Positions 33,794 to 43,338 of a stretch of DNA of 64,000 nucleotides are shown piece after piece (positions within the stretch are counted from its first letter, which is position 1; each line of letters begins with the position of its first letter). This DNA is from an uncultured Synergistales bacterium. Lineage in GTDB: Bacteria; Synergistota; Synergistia; Synergistales; Aminobacteriaceae. The notes beneath the pieces were generated by a model. That model was not told where the DNA came from, ran no database searches, and saw only the letters and a list, made by a program, of their open reading frames with translations. The stretch is from assembly GCA_905233565.1 (NCBI GenBank), contig CAJOCL010000003.1, positions 62,001 through 126,000 of the forward strand. The letters are read 5' to 3'. Both the position numbers and the translations under genes were made by a program.

Positions 33794-35546
33794 GGAGTTC
33801 AATAATCCCGAATGGCGTTTGATGTCCCAAGTTTCGAGGCCGTCAAGATACTGCGGGAGTGAATGGAGGCCGCACAAATTAATTTCATGGGACGATGCGA
33901 ATCTCAGAATATGCCTTGCGTTCCCTGATGTTTATGAAACGGGGATGAGCTACTACGGATTTCAGATTATAGAATCATTCATAAACTCAATGGGTAAAAA
34001 TTATATTGCCGACAGGACTTATTGTGTTTGGCCTGACATGGAAAAATTAATGACTGAGCAGAAAATCCCGTTATTATCGACAGAATATAAAAAGCCCGTT
34101 AAAGATTTTGATGTTTTAGCTTTTACACTTCCTCACGAGACCAGTTACACGAATATATTATCAATAATGCAGATTTCGGGCGTTCACCTTTTCACATATG
34201 ACCGCAATGATGATGATCCGGTTGTAATCGCAGGGGGTTACGGGGCTTATAATCCTTCTGTTCTTGAAAAATTCATCGATGTTTTTTGTGTCGGCGAGGC
34301 TGAAGCGTTACTGCCTGAATTGTTACCTGTTATTGAAGGAACTAAAGGAAGGCCGAGAGATGAAAGGCTCAAGGCAATTTCTGAACTTAAAGGATTTTAT
34401 GTACCTGAATGCTTTCATGAAGGTAACATAATAGAACGTCAGTATGCTAAAAAATTTTTCACGTTAAATTCAATGATAGTGCCTAGCGTCAATATAGTAC
34501 ATGACCGTGCCGCCGTTGAACTTTTCAGGGGCTGCGGGAGGGGCTGCCGTTTCTGCCAGGCTGGAATGGTAAACAGGCCGGTACGTGAAAGACCTGAAAG
34601 TGAAGCCGCGAAATCAATACTTGACATAATAAATTCAACGGGCTGGGAAGAAGCCGGATTGCTTTCGCTTGCTTCATGCGATTATTCGGGAATTGAGAAG
34701 CTCATAGATGACTTGTCGCCGGTGCTTAATGAGAGACGTTCAAAATTGAGCCTCCCGAGTCTGAGAATGGACGGATTTTCCGTAGGATTGGCGGAAAAAC
34801 TTGAGGGTCTGCGCTCAAAACACGGCGGAATAACTTTCGCACCCGAAGCGGGCACACAGAGATTGAGGGACGTAATAAACAAAGGCATAACCGAAGAGAT
34901 GATAATAACATGCCTCAAAGAAATATATTCGAGGGGCTGGGAACGGGTTAAATTATATTTCATGATGGGGCTGCCTACAGAACAGGATGAAGATCTTGAT
35001 TCAATCGCGGAGATTTCACACATGGCCTTGAAGCTCGGGCGTTCAATGGGACGGAAAAGGGCAAGTGTAAGCGTTTCAGTGTCGGGATTTGTCCCGAAAG
35101 CCCATACGCCTTTTCAGTGGGAACGTCAGAACAGTATAGACGAATTAAAAGAGAAGGGACGGAGAATAAAATCTCTTGTTCATGACCGCGCTTTGTCAAT
35201 ATCGTATCATGAGCCGGAACAGACATTTCTTGAGGGTGTTTTGTCGCGCGGAGATAAGAGGACATGCGATGTTATTTTCAAGGCTTGGGAAACGGGAGCA
35301 GGTTTTGACAACTGGACTGAGAATTTTAATCTTCAAAGATGGCTTGATGCTTTTGAAGGCTGCGGAATTGATCCCGATGATTATACGCGTGAAAGGAATG
35401 AAGACGAGGCTTTGTCTTGGGATTTCATAAGTACGGGCGTAAGCAGGGAGTTTTTGCTGCGTGAAAGGCACAGGGCATATAACGGGAAATTAACGCCTGA
35501 TTGTAATAGTGCTTGTTCGGCCTGCGGTATAGGGTGCGTTAAGTGA
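33783..35546 (+). CDS. B12-binding-type radical SAM protein (TIGR03960-like)
   Basis: FRGCGRGCRFCQAG radical SAM Cys motif; ends in a Cys-rich tail CNSACSACGIGC. Confidence 0.9.
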   Translation: MDFEEFNNPEWRLMSQVSRPSRYCGSEWRPHKLISWDDANLRICLAFPDVYETGMSYYGFQIIESFINSMGKNYIADRTYCVWPDMEKLMTEQKIPLLSTEYKKPVKDFDVLAFTLPHETSYTNILSIMQISGVHLFTYDRNDDDPVVIAGGYGAYNPSVLEKFIDVFCVGEAEALLPELLPVIEGTKGRPRDERLKAISELKGFYVPECFHEGNIIERQYAKKFFTLNSMIVPSVNIVHDRAAVELFRGCGRGCRFCQAGMVNRPVRERPESEAAKSILDIINSTGWEEAGLLSLASCDYSGIEKLIDDLSPVLNERRSKLSLPSLRMDGFSVGLAEKLEGLRSKHGGITFAPEAGTQRLRDVINKGITEEMIITCLKEIYSRGWERVKLYFMMGLPTEQDEDLDSIAEISHMALKLGRSMGRKRASVSVSVSGFVPKAHTPFQWERQNSIDELKEKGRRIKSLVHDRALSISYHEPEQTFLEGVLSRGDKRTCDVIFKAWETGAGFDNWTENFNLQRWLDAFEGCGIDPDDYTRERNEDEALSWDFISTGVSREFLLRERHRAYNGKLTPDCNSACSACGIGCVK

Positions 35547-35580
35547 GATAATAAATAATAAAGAAGGGGGAAAAGTAACG

Positions 35581-35802
35581 ATGATTGATTTCGCAGGTGC
35601 AGTTTACAGAGGAGCAATCATAGAGGGAATTGATCAGGGACGCAAAGAAGGAATTTTGCAGGGACGCAAAGAAGGTATTAATCAGGGGCGAGCTTTGGAG
35701 CGTGAAAATTCATTGAATGCCTTAAAAGAATTAGGAGCATCACAGGAATTTATCGAAAAATATATTAGCCTATGCAATGCCAAAGACGATAAGAACTCAT
35801 GA
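35581..35802 (+). CDS. 73-aa protein resembling the C-terminal tail of Rpn/PD-(D/E)XK transposase-type proteins
   Basis: GIDQGRKEGILQGRKEGINQGRALE repeats, then a short helical tail. Confidence 0.55.
   Translation: MIDFAGAVYRGAIIEGIDQGRKEGILQGRKEGINQGRALERENSLNALKELGASQEFIEKYISLCNAKDDKNS
35635..35680 (+). repeat. 24-bp tandem repeat encoding QGRKEGI
   Basis: cagggacgcaaagaagg occurs twice with a 24-nt period, followed by a degenerate third copy. Confidence 0.8.
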
Positions 35803-36389
35803 CAACACGTACACGCTTTATATATTCCAAGAGGGGCGGGGCATGTTTTGTCCCTCATATAGCACTGGCGCAAATGTTCTCGCGTTCAGCATCACGCGCA
35901 GGGCTGACCTTGACAATGACACAGGGATTTTCGCCGCGTGCAAAAATTTCGTTCGGCCCTGAACTTCCTGCCGGTGTAATCGCACTCAATGAGCCTGTCG
36001 ACATGTTTTTTGAGAACGTCCCGAAAAATATTCAGGCTCTGATGAATGATGCACTGCCCGAAGGATTTAATATTTCAAAAGTTATATTCCCTTCTGAAAG
36101 TTCACCATCGCTCGGAAAACTCTGCAAGTCCGCCGAATATCTCATACGTCATACAGACCGCATGGATCTTAGTGAACATGTCATGAAATTTTTTGCTGAT
36201 TCCGTAATGTTCTCAGAAAGTGTTGAAGACTGGCTCAGGATAATTATTTCTGATCCTGCTCAAAATCCTATAGGCGGATTGATAAGGCACATGACCGCTG
36301 AAAATATTATTTCAGGCTGGCACGAAATTAACACCGTGCGCGTATCAATAGGGCTTTATGATTCTGAAAAAAGGAGCGTATATTTATAA
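35799..36389 (+). CDS. DUF2344/TIGR03936-like radical-SAM-linked protein
   Basis: FIYSKRGGACFVPHIALAQMFSRSASRAGLTLTMTQGFSPRAKISFGPELPAGV. Confidence 0.88.
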   Translation: MTTRTRFIYSKRGGACFVPHIALAQMFSRSASRAGLTLTMTQGFSPRAKISFGPELPAGVIALNEPVDMFFENVPKNIQALMNDALPEGFNISKVIFPSESSPSLGKLCKSAEYLIRHTDRMDLSEHVMKFFADSVMFSESVEDWLRIIISDPAQNPIGGLIRHMTAENIISGWHEINTVRVSIGLYDSEKRSVYL

Positions 36390-37957
36390 TGCCTGATGTT
36401 AAGATTATTGCTGACTTGAGAGAGTGTGAACAGTCCCGCGTGGCTGTCTTGGAAGATGGAAAACTCGCGGAAATTTTCATCGAATACAATTACGGCGACA
36501 ATCAAAATTTACTCTCGCAAAACATTAACTCTTCAAAGCTCATAACTCAGGGTGATATATTCAAGGCACGTGTTGAAGCTCTTGTTCCGGCCATAAGTGC
36601 CGCATTCCTGAAATTATCGCCGAAATCACAGGCAGGTCAGAAAATACCTTCAGGTTCGGGAAATTCATTCATGTATATAAACGAGGCAAAAGACCCCTCA
36701 GCAATTAAGCCCGGACATGAGTTAATAGTTCAGGTAATCCGCAATGCCCGCAAAAACAAAGCTCCCAGAGTAAGCCCGAAAATCTCAATTCCCGGACGAT
36801 GGCTCGTTCTCGTTCCTGAAAGCAATGACACGGGCGTTTCAAAACGCATATCAGACATGGCCGAACGTAAACGCTTAAAGAATATTGCTGACGAAATAAA
36901 AGCAGATTTCCCGGATTTCGGGATAATAGTACGAACGGCAGCTGAGGGCATAAACAGGGAACATTTGCGCTCTGACGTTAATACTTTGATTGAATTATGG
37001 CGCGATATTCAGGAAAAAGCCGAATCACTTTCTGCGCCCTGTCTTCTTTACCGTGATACGGGAACTTTAGGCCGTGTACTGCGCGATGAAGTTTCAGGGA
37101 AAATTGACGAGATTATTGTCGATGAGCCTCTCGAATATGAACGCGCCAAAGAATTTACCGAACGTTTCTACCCTGAAAAGCCGAGCATAAAATTATATGA
37201 CGGAATTACGCCCGTATTTGAATATTTCGGAATCGAGGACGAAATCAGAAAAGCCCTTGAACGTAAAGTCTGGCTTAAAAGCGGTGCTTATCTCGTCATA
37301 GATCAGACTGAGGCATTAACCGTTATTGACGTTAATACGGGAAAATTCACAAACTCGCCCGATATGAGGCATACTACACTGTCAACAAATCTTGAAGCTG
37401 CTGACGAAATAGCAAGGCAGTTAAGGCTCCGTTCAATCGGCGGTATTGTTGTCGTTGATTTTATTGATATGAATTTTGAAAATGACAAACATACTTTGCT
37501 TAATCATTTTGAAAGCGTCCTGTCTCATGACAGATTGAAAGCTAAAGTTTTCAGCATTACGCAGCTCGGACTTGTCGAACTTACAAGAAAGCGCGAACGC
37601 CCAGACCTGAAGAGCATATTAACCCGTAACTGTCCTGTCTGTATTGACAACGGCTTCGTTGAACGCGAGGAAAATATAGCTATGTCAATAAAGAGATTCA
37701 TACGCAAGATTACAAGTTCAAACAACGCTCAGGCTTTTTTAATTCAGACTTCGCCTTATGCAGCGTCATATATTTATAATTATCTTGATGACTGGGAAAA
37801 CGAGTTCGGACGAAAATTTTTAATTGCCTCTATGAATGATTTTCATTGGAGCAAGTACAGGCTTGAATATCAGGGTGATATTGAAAGCACTGAAAAACGC
37901 GCTAAAGAATTAAAGCTCGAAAATAAAGGACAGGTTATTATTTATGGTACATTATAA
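36389..37957 (+). CDS. rng: Rne/Rng family ribonuclease
   Basis: VIDVNTGKFT, GGIVVVDFIDM, VELTRKRERPDL, Cys motif CPVC. Confidence 0.95.
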   Translation: MPDVKIIADLRECEQSRVAVLEDGKLAEIFIEYNYGDNQNLLSQNINSSKLITQGDIFKARVEALVPAISAAFLKLSPKSQAGQKIPSGSGNSFMYINEAKDPSAIKPGHELIVQVIRNARKNKAPRVSPKISIPGRWLVLVPESNDTGVSKRISDMAERKRLKNIADEIKADFPDFGIIVRTAAEGINREHLRSDVNTLIELWRDIQEKAESLSAPCLLYRDTGTLGRVLRDEVSGKIDEIIVDEPLEYERAKEFTERFYPEKPSIKLYDGITPVFEYFGIEDEIRKALERKVWLKSGAYLVIDQTEALTVIDVNTGKFTNSPDMRHTTLSTNLEAADEIARQLRLRSIGGIVVVDFIDMNFENDKHTLLNHFESVLSHDRLKAKVFSITQLGLVELTRKRERPDLKSILTRNCPVCIDNGFVEREENIAMSIKRFIRKITSSNNAQAFLIQTSPYAASYIYNYLDDWENEFGRKFLIASMNDFHWSKYRLEYQGDIESTEKRAKELKLENKGQVIIYGTL

Positions 37958-38685
37958 TTAACTTTCCAGAACCATAGACCGCAGGCCGGTGCAGTCATTG
38001 CCGATTCACTCCGCTCATTCCCGGATAATAAGCCCTCAAGCCAGTTTATATTTTTTCTGCCGGTTGAAACGGCGTTTATATTCCCTACTATTATCCTGAC
38101 CATATTTGTTAAAAATGAAGGAGCTTTGACGCTTATTATTGAGAGGCTGCCCCTGTTTTTTATTCTCAGACTGTCTATAGTTCTGCAGGGATCTTCAGGG
38201 CATTCAACAGCCCTGCAAAACGCCCTGAAGTTATGCCGCCCCTCAATAATCCTGCAGGCTTCACGGGCTTTATTCATGTCCCATTCTTTGCCCTTCCGCC
38301 ACCATACATAATTATTAAGCATGGGAGGACATACCCAGCCGTGCCAGATAAAATATTTATATTCGCGCGATAATGCGCTGTACCTTGCGTTAAAATCTTC
38401 AGGGACACATGAAATTTTCATTACGCGTATATCTTCGGGCAGGTAAAAATTCATTGCAAGCCTCAATTTTTCAGGCTCAATATTCTTATTCATCGTGAAT
38501 GACGCTACCTGCCCCCAAGCGTTTACGCCCTTATCCGTTCTTCCTGCTCCCGTTATTCTGACTTTAACGCCCTCGATTTCAGCCAAAGCATTTTCGATTA
38601 TTTCCTGAATGCTCACCGCGTCAGGCTGTATCTGCCAGCCGGAATAATTTTTCCCTACATAGCTTATTTTTGCCGCGTATTTCAT
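37942..38685 (-). CDS. truA: tRNA pseudouridine synthase A
   Basis: GAGRTDKGVNAWGQVASF catalytic motif; start at MKYAAKISYVGKN. Confidence 0.95.
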   Translation of the reverse strand: MKYAAKISYVGKNYSGWQIQPDAVSIQEIIENALAEIEGVKVRITGAGRTDKGVNAWGQVASFTMNKNIEPEKLRLAMNFYLPEDIRVMKISCVPEDFNARYSALSREYKYFIWHGWVCPPMLNNYVWWRKGKEWDMNKAREACRIIEGRHNFRAFCRAVECPEDPCRTIDSLRIKNRGSLSIISVKAPSFLTNMVRIIVGNINAVSTGRKNINWLEGLLSGNERSESAMTAPACGLWFWKVNYNVP

Positions 38686-39458
38686 AGTCCAAGCATAAAA
38701 AATGTCATTACCGTTAAAAATGAAAATACAAGAACTAATGTATCTCTTTTCTTCCATAGAAGAGGCCTGCGCCTTGTCCGTCCTTTGCTGCCGTCATATC
38801 CTCTGGCTTCCATAGCAACTGCGACTTCCTCAGCACGTCTGAATATCATAACAAGCAGCGGAATAAGAACCGGGAAAAAAGCCTTTATTCTCTGGAATAT
38901 ATTTCCCTGATCAAGCCTTGCACCTCTTGATAATTGAGCCCGCATTATTTTATCTGTTTCGTGCATTAAAAGCGGTATAAATCTCAACGCCATACCTATC
39001 ATCATTGCGCATTCATGTGAAGGGAATCTAAATCTTTCAAGAGGCCGTAATAAGGCATCAAGGCCGTCAGCAAGTTCAAGCGGAGCCGTCGTCAAAGGAA
39101 GCATTACCGCAAACATCATTAATATAAGCAACCTTGAAGACATGAATAAAGCCCCGTAAACTGCATTTCTTAAATCAGGACTCTTGAATAATGAGGCGGC
39201 AATGTTGAATATAAAAGTGAATATTACAAGAAAATATACAGGCTTCGACGAGATTAATACGATTTTCCATGAAATTTTTGAAACGTATATAATCAGGCAT
39301 AATATTAACGTCCATAGAAAAACTGAAAGTACTGTCTTTGACGGAAATATCGACGATATTATAAAAAGCAGCGAGAATAATTTTGCTCTCGGGTCAAGCC
39401 TGTGTATAAATGAATCTGACGGGATATACTGTCCAAGATTTATATCTGTGATATACAT
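38682..39458 (-). CDS. ecfT: energy-coupling factor transporter transmembrane protein
   Basis: HRLDPRAKL, RRAEEVAVAMEARGYDGSKGRTR. Confidence 0.94.
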   Translation of the reverse strand: MYITDINLGQYIPSDSFIHRLDPRAKLFSLLFIISSIFPSKTVLSVFLWTLILCLIIYVSKISWKIVLISSKPVYFLVIFTFIFNIAASLFKSPDLRNAVYGALFMSSRLLILMMFAVMLPLTTAPLELADGLDALLRPLERFRFPSHECAMMIGMALRFIPLLMHETDKIMRAQLSRGARLDQGNIFQRIKAFFPVLIPLLVMIFRRAEEVAVAMEARGYDGSKGRTRRRPLLWKKRDTLVLVFSFLTVMTFFMLGL

Positions 39459-41131
39459 TTCAAAAATTCCTCATAATCATAAATAAATGGAAAGTCAGGA
39501 TTTATCTTTTTTATTTCAGATGAAATTCTCAGAACTTCCGGCCATGCTTCGGGTTCAATTGATTTCATTAATTCCCCGATTACCTCGTCAGGCGTTCCCT
39601 CCTGAATTTTTCTGCCGTTCCTTAAAATTAAAATCCTGTCGCTGTATTTCAACGCCGTTTTAAGGTCATGAGTTACGGTTATTACGGTTTTCCCTTCATC
39701 CCTGAGCCGTCCGAGCATTGAAAGTATAATATGCTGATATGACGCGTCAAGACCTGCTAAAGGCTCATCAAGCACTATACATTCAGGCTTTGCGGATAAT
39801 ACGGAGGCTATTGCGACAAGCCTTCTTTCACCGCCCGACAATGATAACGGATTGCGTTTCAGAAATTCGCTGCCCAGTCCTGAACATTCAAGACCGTACA
39901 TAACCGCCTCTTCAAGTTCAGCGCCGTCAAAACCCGCGTTCTTCGGTGCGAATGACAGCTCATCTTTAACTGTCGGCGAAAATAACTGATCTTCAGGGTG
40001 CTGGAAAACCAATCCCGTTTTCTGCCTGAGAGTGTGTACTTCTTCGCCCTTCTGAGGCAGTTCGGAACCGTCAAAATATATTTTCCCCTGCTGAATTTTA
40101 TAAAGCGCGTTCAAATGCTGAATTAACGTTGTCTTTCCTGAACCTGTACGGCCTATGACTGAAAGCCATTCGCCCGAATATATTTCAGCGTCAATTCCCT
40201 GTAAAACTTTATTTTTTGAATCGTGGCTGAAATAAAGACCTTCTATGTTATATTTCAGGCTTCCTGATTTTCGTGGGGTCTTGAATACCCGTTCAGGAAT
40301 ATTTATATTTGCAAAATCATCAGGGAATTTCAGCCCTTTAAGATTAAAATAACGCTTCAGCCTCATTTCGTCAGGCATTTCAAAGCCCAGACTTTCGGAT
40401 ATGTCCCAGAAGTCTTCGGTAAGTCCCTGCCATTTAACTTCGCCTTTTGATAATACGATTATTTTATCTATATCGCTGAAACTTTCAGTTTCTATCTGGT
40501 GAGTTACCTGTATTATCGTCATTCCTTCTGAGTGAAGATAGCGCAAAACTTTTTCAGTCTTTAACCTACCTTCGGGGTCAAGCATTGCTGTCGGCTCATC
40601 AAGTATGAGGCATTCAACGTCAGCCGCTAAAACTCCCGCCAATGCAAGACGCTGCTTTTCGCCCCCTGAGAGTGCCGATACTGACGCGCCCTTTTTGTGA
40701 AGCATATCCGTTTCGGCCAAAGCAATGTCAACGCGTATTTGTATCTGGTCGGGGGGCAGCCCCTGATTTTCGGGAGCAAAGGCTACATCATCCTCGACCA
40801 TAGCTGCAACTATTTGATTTTCGGGGTCTTGGAAGACAAGGCCGATTGTTCTGCGAAGTTCCCTGAAACTGAGATTATTTATATCCTGCCCGTTAATTTC
40901 GCAGACACCTTCAGACGGTTCACAGATACCGCCCATTATTTTTACAAGCGTTGATTTACCGCTTCCGTTATGTCCTAATATTGCGACCCGTTCGCCTCTG
41001 TTTATAAAAAACGAGACGCGGTTTAATGCACGTCCCGTATTCTTTGCGCCGTATGAGAACGAAACCGAGCGCACCCCGATTAACGGGATACTGTTATTTG
41101 TTTTCGTCGTCTTTGCGTTCAACAAGTTCAA
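39440..41131 (-). CDS. ECF transporter ATPase, two ABC domains fused in one protein
   Basis: Two Walker A motifs (GHNGSGKST, GRTGSGKTT) and two ABC signatures (LSGGEKQRL, LSGGERRLV). Start may be internal. Confidence 0.93.
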   Translation of the reverse strand: MNLLNAKTTKTNNSIPLIGVRSVSFSYGAKNTGRALNRVSFFINRGERVAILGHNGSGKSTLVKIMGGICEPSEGVCEINGQDINNLSFRELRRTIGLVFQDPENQIVAAMVEDDVAFAPENQGLPPDQIQIRVDIALAETDMLHKKGASVSALSGGEKQRLALAGVLAADVECLILDEPTAMLDPEGRLKTEKVLRYLHSEGMTIIQVTHQIETESFSDIDKIIVLSKGEVKWQGLTEDFWDISESLGFEMPDEMRLKRYFNLKGLKFPDDFANINIPERVFKTPRKSGSLKYNIEGLYFSHDSKNKVLQGIDAEIYSGEWLSVIGRTGSGKTTLIQHLNALYKIQQGKIYFDGSELPQKGEEVHTLRQKTGLVFQHPEDQLFSPTVKDELSFAPKNAGFDGAELEEAVMYGLECSGLGSEFLKRNPLSLSGGERRLVAIASVLSAKPECIVLDEPLAGLDASYQHIILSMLGRLRDEGKTVITVTHDLKTALKYSDRILILRNGRKIQEGTPDEVIGELMKSIEPEAWPEVLRISSEIKKINPDFPFIYDYEEFLKCISQI

Positions 41132-41471
41132 TCACTGCCATCGGTGAGCCGTCGCCCTTTCTTGCGCCGAGCTTCACTATTCTTGTGTATCCGCCCTTGT
41201 CAAAATTCATGAACTTGGGCGCGATCTCCTGAAATAATTTCTTTGCTGCCTCTTTGTGCGGCATCTTTGAGAATACTACGCGAATATCGTGGACACTTCC
41301 GCCCCTTGCACGTGTTATAAGTTTTTCGGCAACGCGGCGCAGTTCCTTTGCACGTGTTACGGTAGTTTTTATACTGCCGTTAAGAAATAAGCTCGCGGCC
41401 ATGTTCCCAAGCATTAAACGTCTGTGGCTTCCGTAACGTCCGAGTGTCCTGTGGTCTACATGATGTCTCAA
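41094..41471 (-). CDS. rplQ: ribosomal protein L17
   Basis: MRHHVDHRTLGRYGSHRRLMLGNMAASL. Confidence 0.96.
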   Translation of the reverse strand: MRHHVDHRTLGRYGSHRRLMLGNMAASLFLNGSIKTTVTRAKELRRVAEKLITRARGGSVHDIRVVFSKMPHKEAAKKLFQEIAPKFMNFDKGGYTRIVKLGARKGDGSPMAVIELVERKDDENK

Positions 41472-41472
41472 T

Positions 41473-42891
41473 TTACTCTTTCACCTCCTGATTTTCCTGT
41501 TCCGTTTTTTCGGGCTTTTCTTTTTTCTTGGTCTTCGCGGTCTTTGCGGCCTTTGCAGGCTTTGCAGGCTTTTCGGGCTTTTCCGGCTCACTTGATTCTT
41601 TGACTTCTTTGGCTTCTTTTGCCTTTTTGCCTTTTTTGCCGCCTTTAGCCTCTTTCGCTTCTTTGACCTCTTTTACTTCTTCGGCTTCTTCGACTTCTTC
41701 AGCCTCTTTGTCTTCTTTTACGGCTTCGTCTGCTTTGTCTGAATCGCTTTCCCCAGTTTCGGTTGCGCTTACGTCATCGCTTTCGTTTTCGATTTCGATT
41801 TCACCTTCAGAATCGGTGTCAGCTGAATCAGAATCAGATTCACTATCGGTTGAAGGGACTTCGCTTGACGGGCTGAGCTCATAGCCAAGAAAATCAAGTC
41901 TCTTTTCAATTTCAGTGAGTGATATTTTGCCAAGATTGCGGATTTTTAACAGGTCGTCCCTAGATTTTCTGAGAAGGTCGCCCACTGTGTGAATGCCGCC
42001 CCTGAGAAGGCAGTTTTCGCTCCTGATAGAAAGTTCAAGCTCATGTATAGGGTGGTCATAATGCTCGTTTTCGTCAGCTTTTTCTTCTTCTTCAACAACA
42101 GGCTCTTCAACTATTTCCGGCTCAATCTCTCTCTGTACGTGAGGTGCAGTCCCGACCGTTGCGGCTATGCTGCCGAAATAGCTCTCAGCTATCCTTGAGG
42201 CTTCGGAAACTGCATCTTCGGGAGTTATTGCCCCGTTGGTCCAGACTTCGAGGACGAGACGGTCATAATCAATGCTCTGTTCAACCCTTGCCGGTTCAAC
42301 CTGATAATTTACGCGCCTGACCGGTGAAAATATTGCGTCCGTCAAAATCGCGTCTACAGGCAGTGCAGGCTGTGAAGGTCTTTCACGTTCGGCAGAAAGA
42401 TAACCTACTCCCTGCTCGACGTAAATTTCCATGAGAAGATGAGCATTTTCTTCAAGCGAACACAAAACGCCGTCACCGCAAAATTCGTAATCACTGTCCC
42501 AAGGCATATCTTTAGCCGTTATAACACCTGGATTTTCTGAACGTGTAAAGAAATCTTTGGGAAGTTCTGACGTGTCGAGAGTGATAATCTTGAATCCCTC
42601 ATCGTTGACTTCAATTTCAGATTTTGCCGCCTTTGCACGTACCGGAATATGCTTCAGGTTCATTAATATTTCAATTACGTCCTCGCGTATTCCGGGTATC
42701 GTGCTGAACTCGTGGAGTATTCCGTCAATTTTAACGGCAGTAACGGCAGCTCCCCTTATTGATGACAGCAGCAGCCTTCTCAAAGCATTTCCGAGTGTGT
42801 CGCCGTAACCGCGTTCAAGAGGCTCAATATAAAGTCTCCCGTAATTCTGGCTGTTCTCCTCAATATAGACTTTGAAACTGTTATTCTCCAA
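41473..42891 (-). CDS. rpoA: RNA polymerase alpha subunit with long charged C-terminal tail
   Basis: alpha-NTD (YGDTLGNALRRLLLSSI) and alpha-CTD (LSIRSENCLLRGGIHTVGDLL...GKISLTEIEKRL) followed by a 128-aa low-complexity extension. Confidence 0.97.
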   Translation of the reverse strand: MENNSFKVYIEENSQNYGRLYIEPLERGYGDTLGNALRRLLLSSIRGAAVTAVKIDGILHEFSTIPGIREDVIEILMNLKHIPVRAKAAKSEIEVNDEGFKIITLDTSELPKDFFTRSENPGVITAKDMPWDSDYEFCGDGVLCSLEENAHLLMEIYVEQGVGYLSAERERPSQPALPVDAILTDAIFSPVRRVNYQVEPARVEQSIDYDRLVLEVWTNGAITPEDAVSEASRIAESYFGSIAATVGTAPHVQREIEPEIVEEPVVEEEEKADENEHYDHPIHELELSIRSENCLLRGGIHTVGDLLRKSRDDLLKIRNLGKISLTEIEKRLDFLGYELSPSSEVPSTDSESDSDSADTDSEGEIEIENESDDVSATETGESDSDKADEAVKEDKEAEEVEEAEEVKEVKEAKEAKGGKKGKKAKEAKEVKESSEPEKPEKPAKPAKAAKTAKTKKKEKPEKTEQENQEVKE

Positions 42892-42912
42892 AACTTAAAG
42901 CTCTCCTTAAAA

Positions 42913-43311
42913 TTAAACTCGTCTTCTCTTCGGCGGTCTGCAGCCGTTATGAGGGATGGGCGTAGCGTCCTTGATTAAGTTGACCTGAAGCCCTGCGCTC
43001 TGTAACGCTCTGATTGCGCTCTCACGGCCGGGTCCGGGTCCTTTGACAATTACGTCAATTTCCTGAACTCCCTGATCCTGCGCGCCCTTTGCTACCTGAC
43101 CTGCTGCCATCTGAGCTGCGAACGGCGTTGACTTTCTGGCACCCTTGAAGCCGACATTTCCGCCTGATGCCCAAGTGATGATATTTCCTGCGCGGTCACT
43201 TATGCACATAATCGTATTATTGAAAGTTGAATAAATATGTGCGACGCCGTAATTAATATTTTTCTTTTCGCGTCTCTTGCCTTTTCTGGCCTGAGCTGTT
43301 CTTTTCGCCAC
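42913..43311 (-). CDS. rpsK: ribosomal protein S11
   Basis: [10 protein letters not shown]...[18 protein letters not shown]. Confidence 0.97.
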   Translation of the reverse strand: MAKRTAQARKGKRREKKNINYGVAHIYSTFNNTIMCISDRAGNIITWASGGNVGFKGARKSTPFAAQMAAGQVAKGAQDQGVQEIDVIVKGPGPGRESAIRALQSAGLQVNLIKDATPIPHNGCRPPKRRRV

Positions 43312-43338
43312 TTTGTTTTTACCTCCTGTTTATGGCTC

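Noticed and set aside
41528-41884. 118-aa + strand ORF (MVFAVFAAFAGFAGFSGFSG...) opposite rpoA
   Set aside because: It is the antisense of the low-complexity rpoA tail; repetitive Lys/Glu/Ala codons leave the opposite strand stop-free. No independent coding support.
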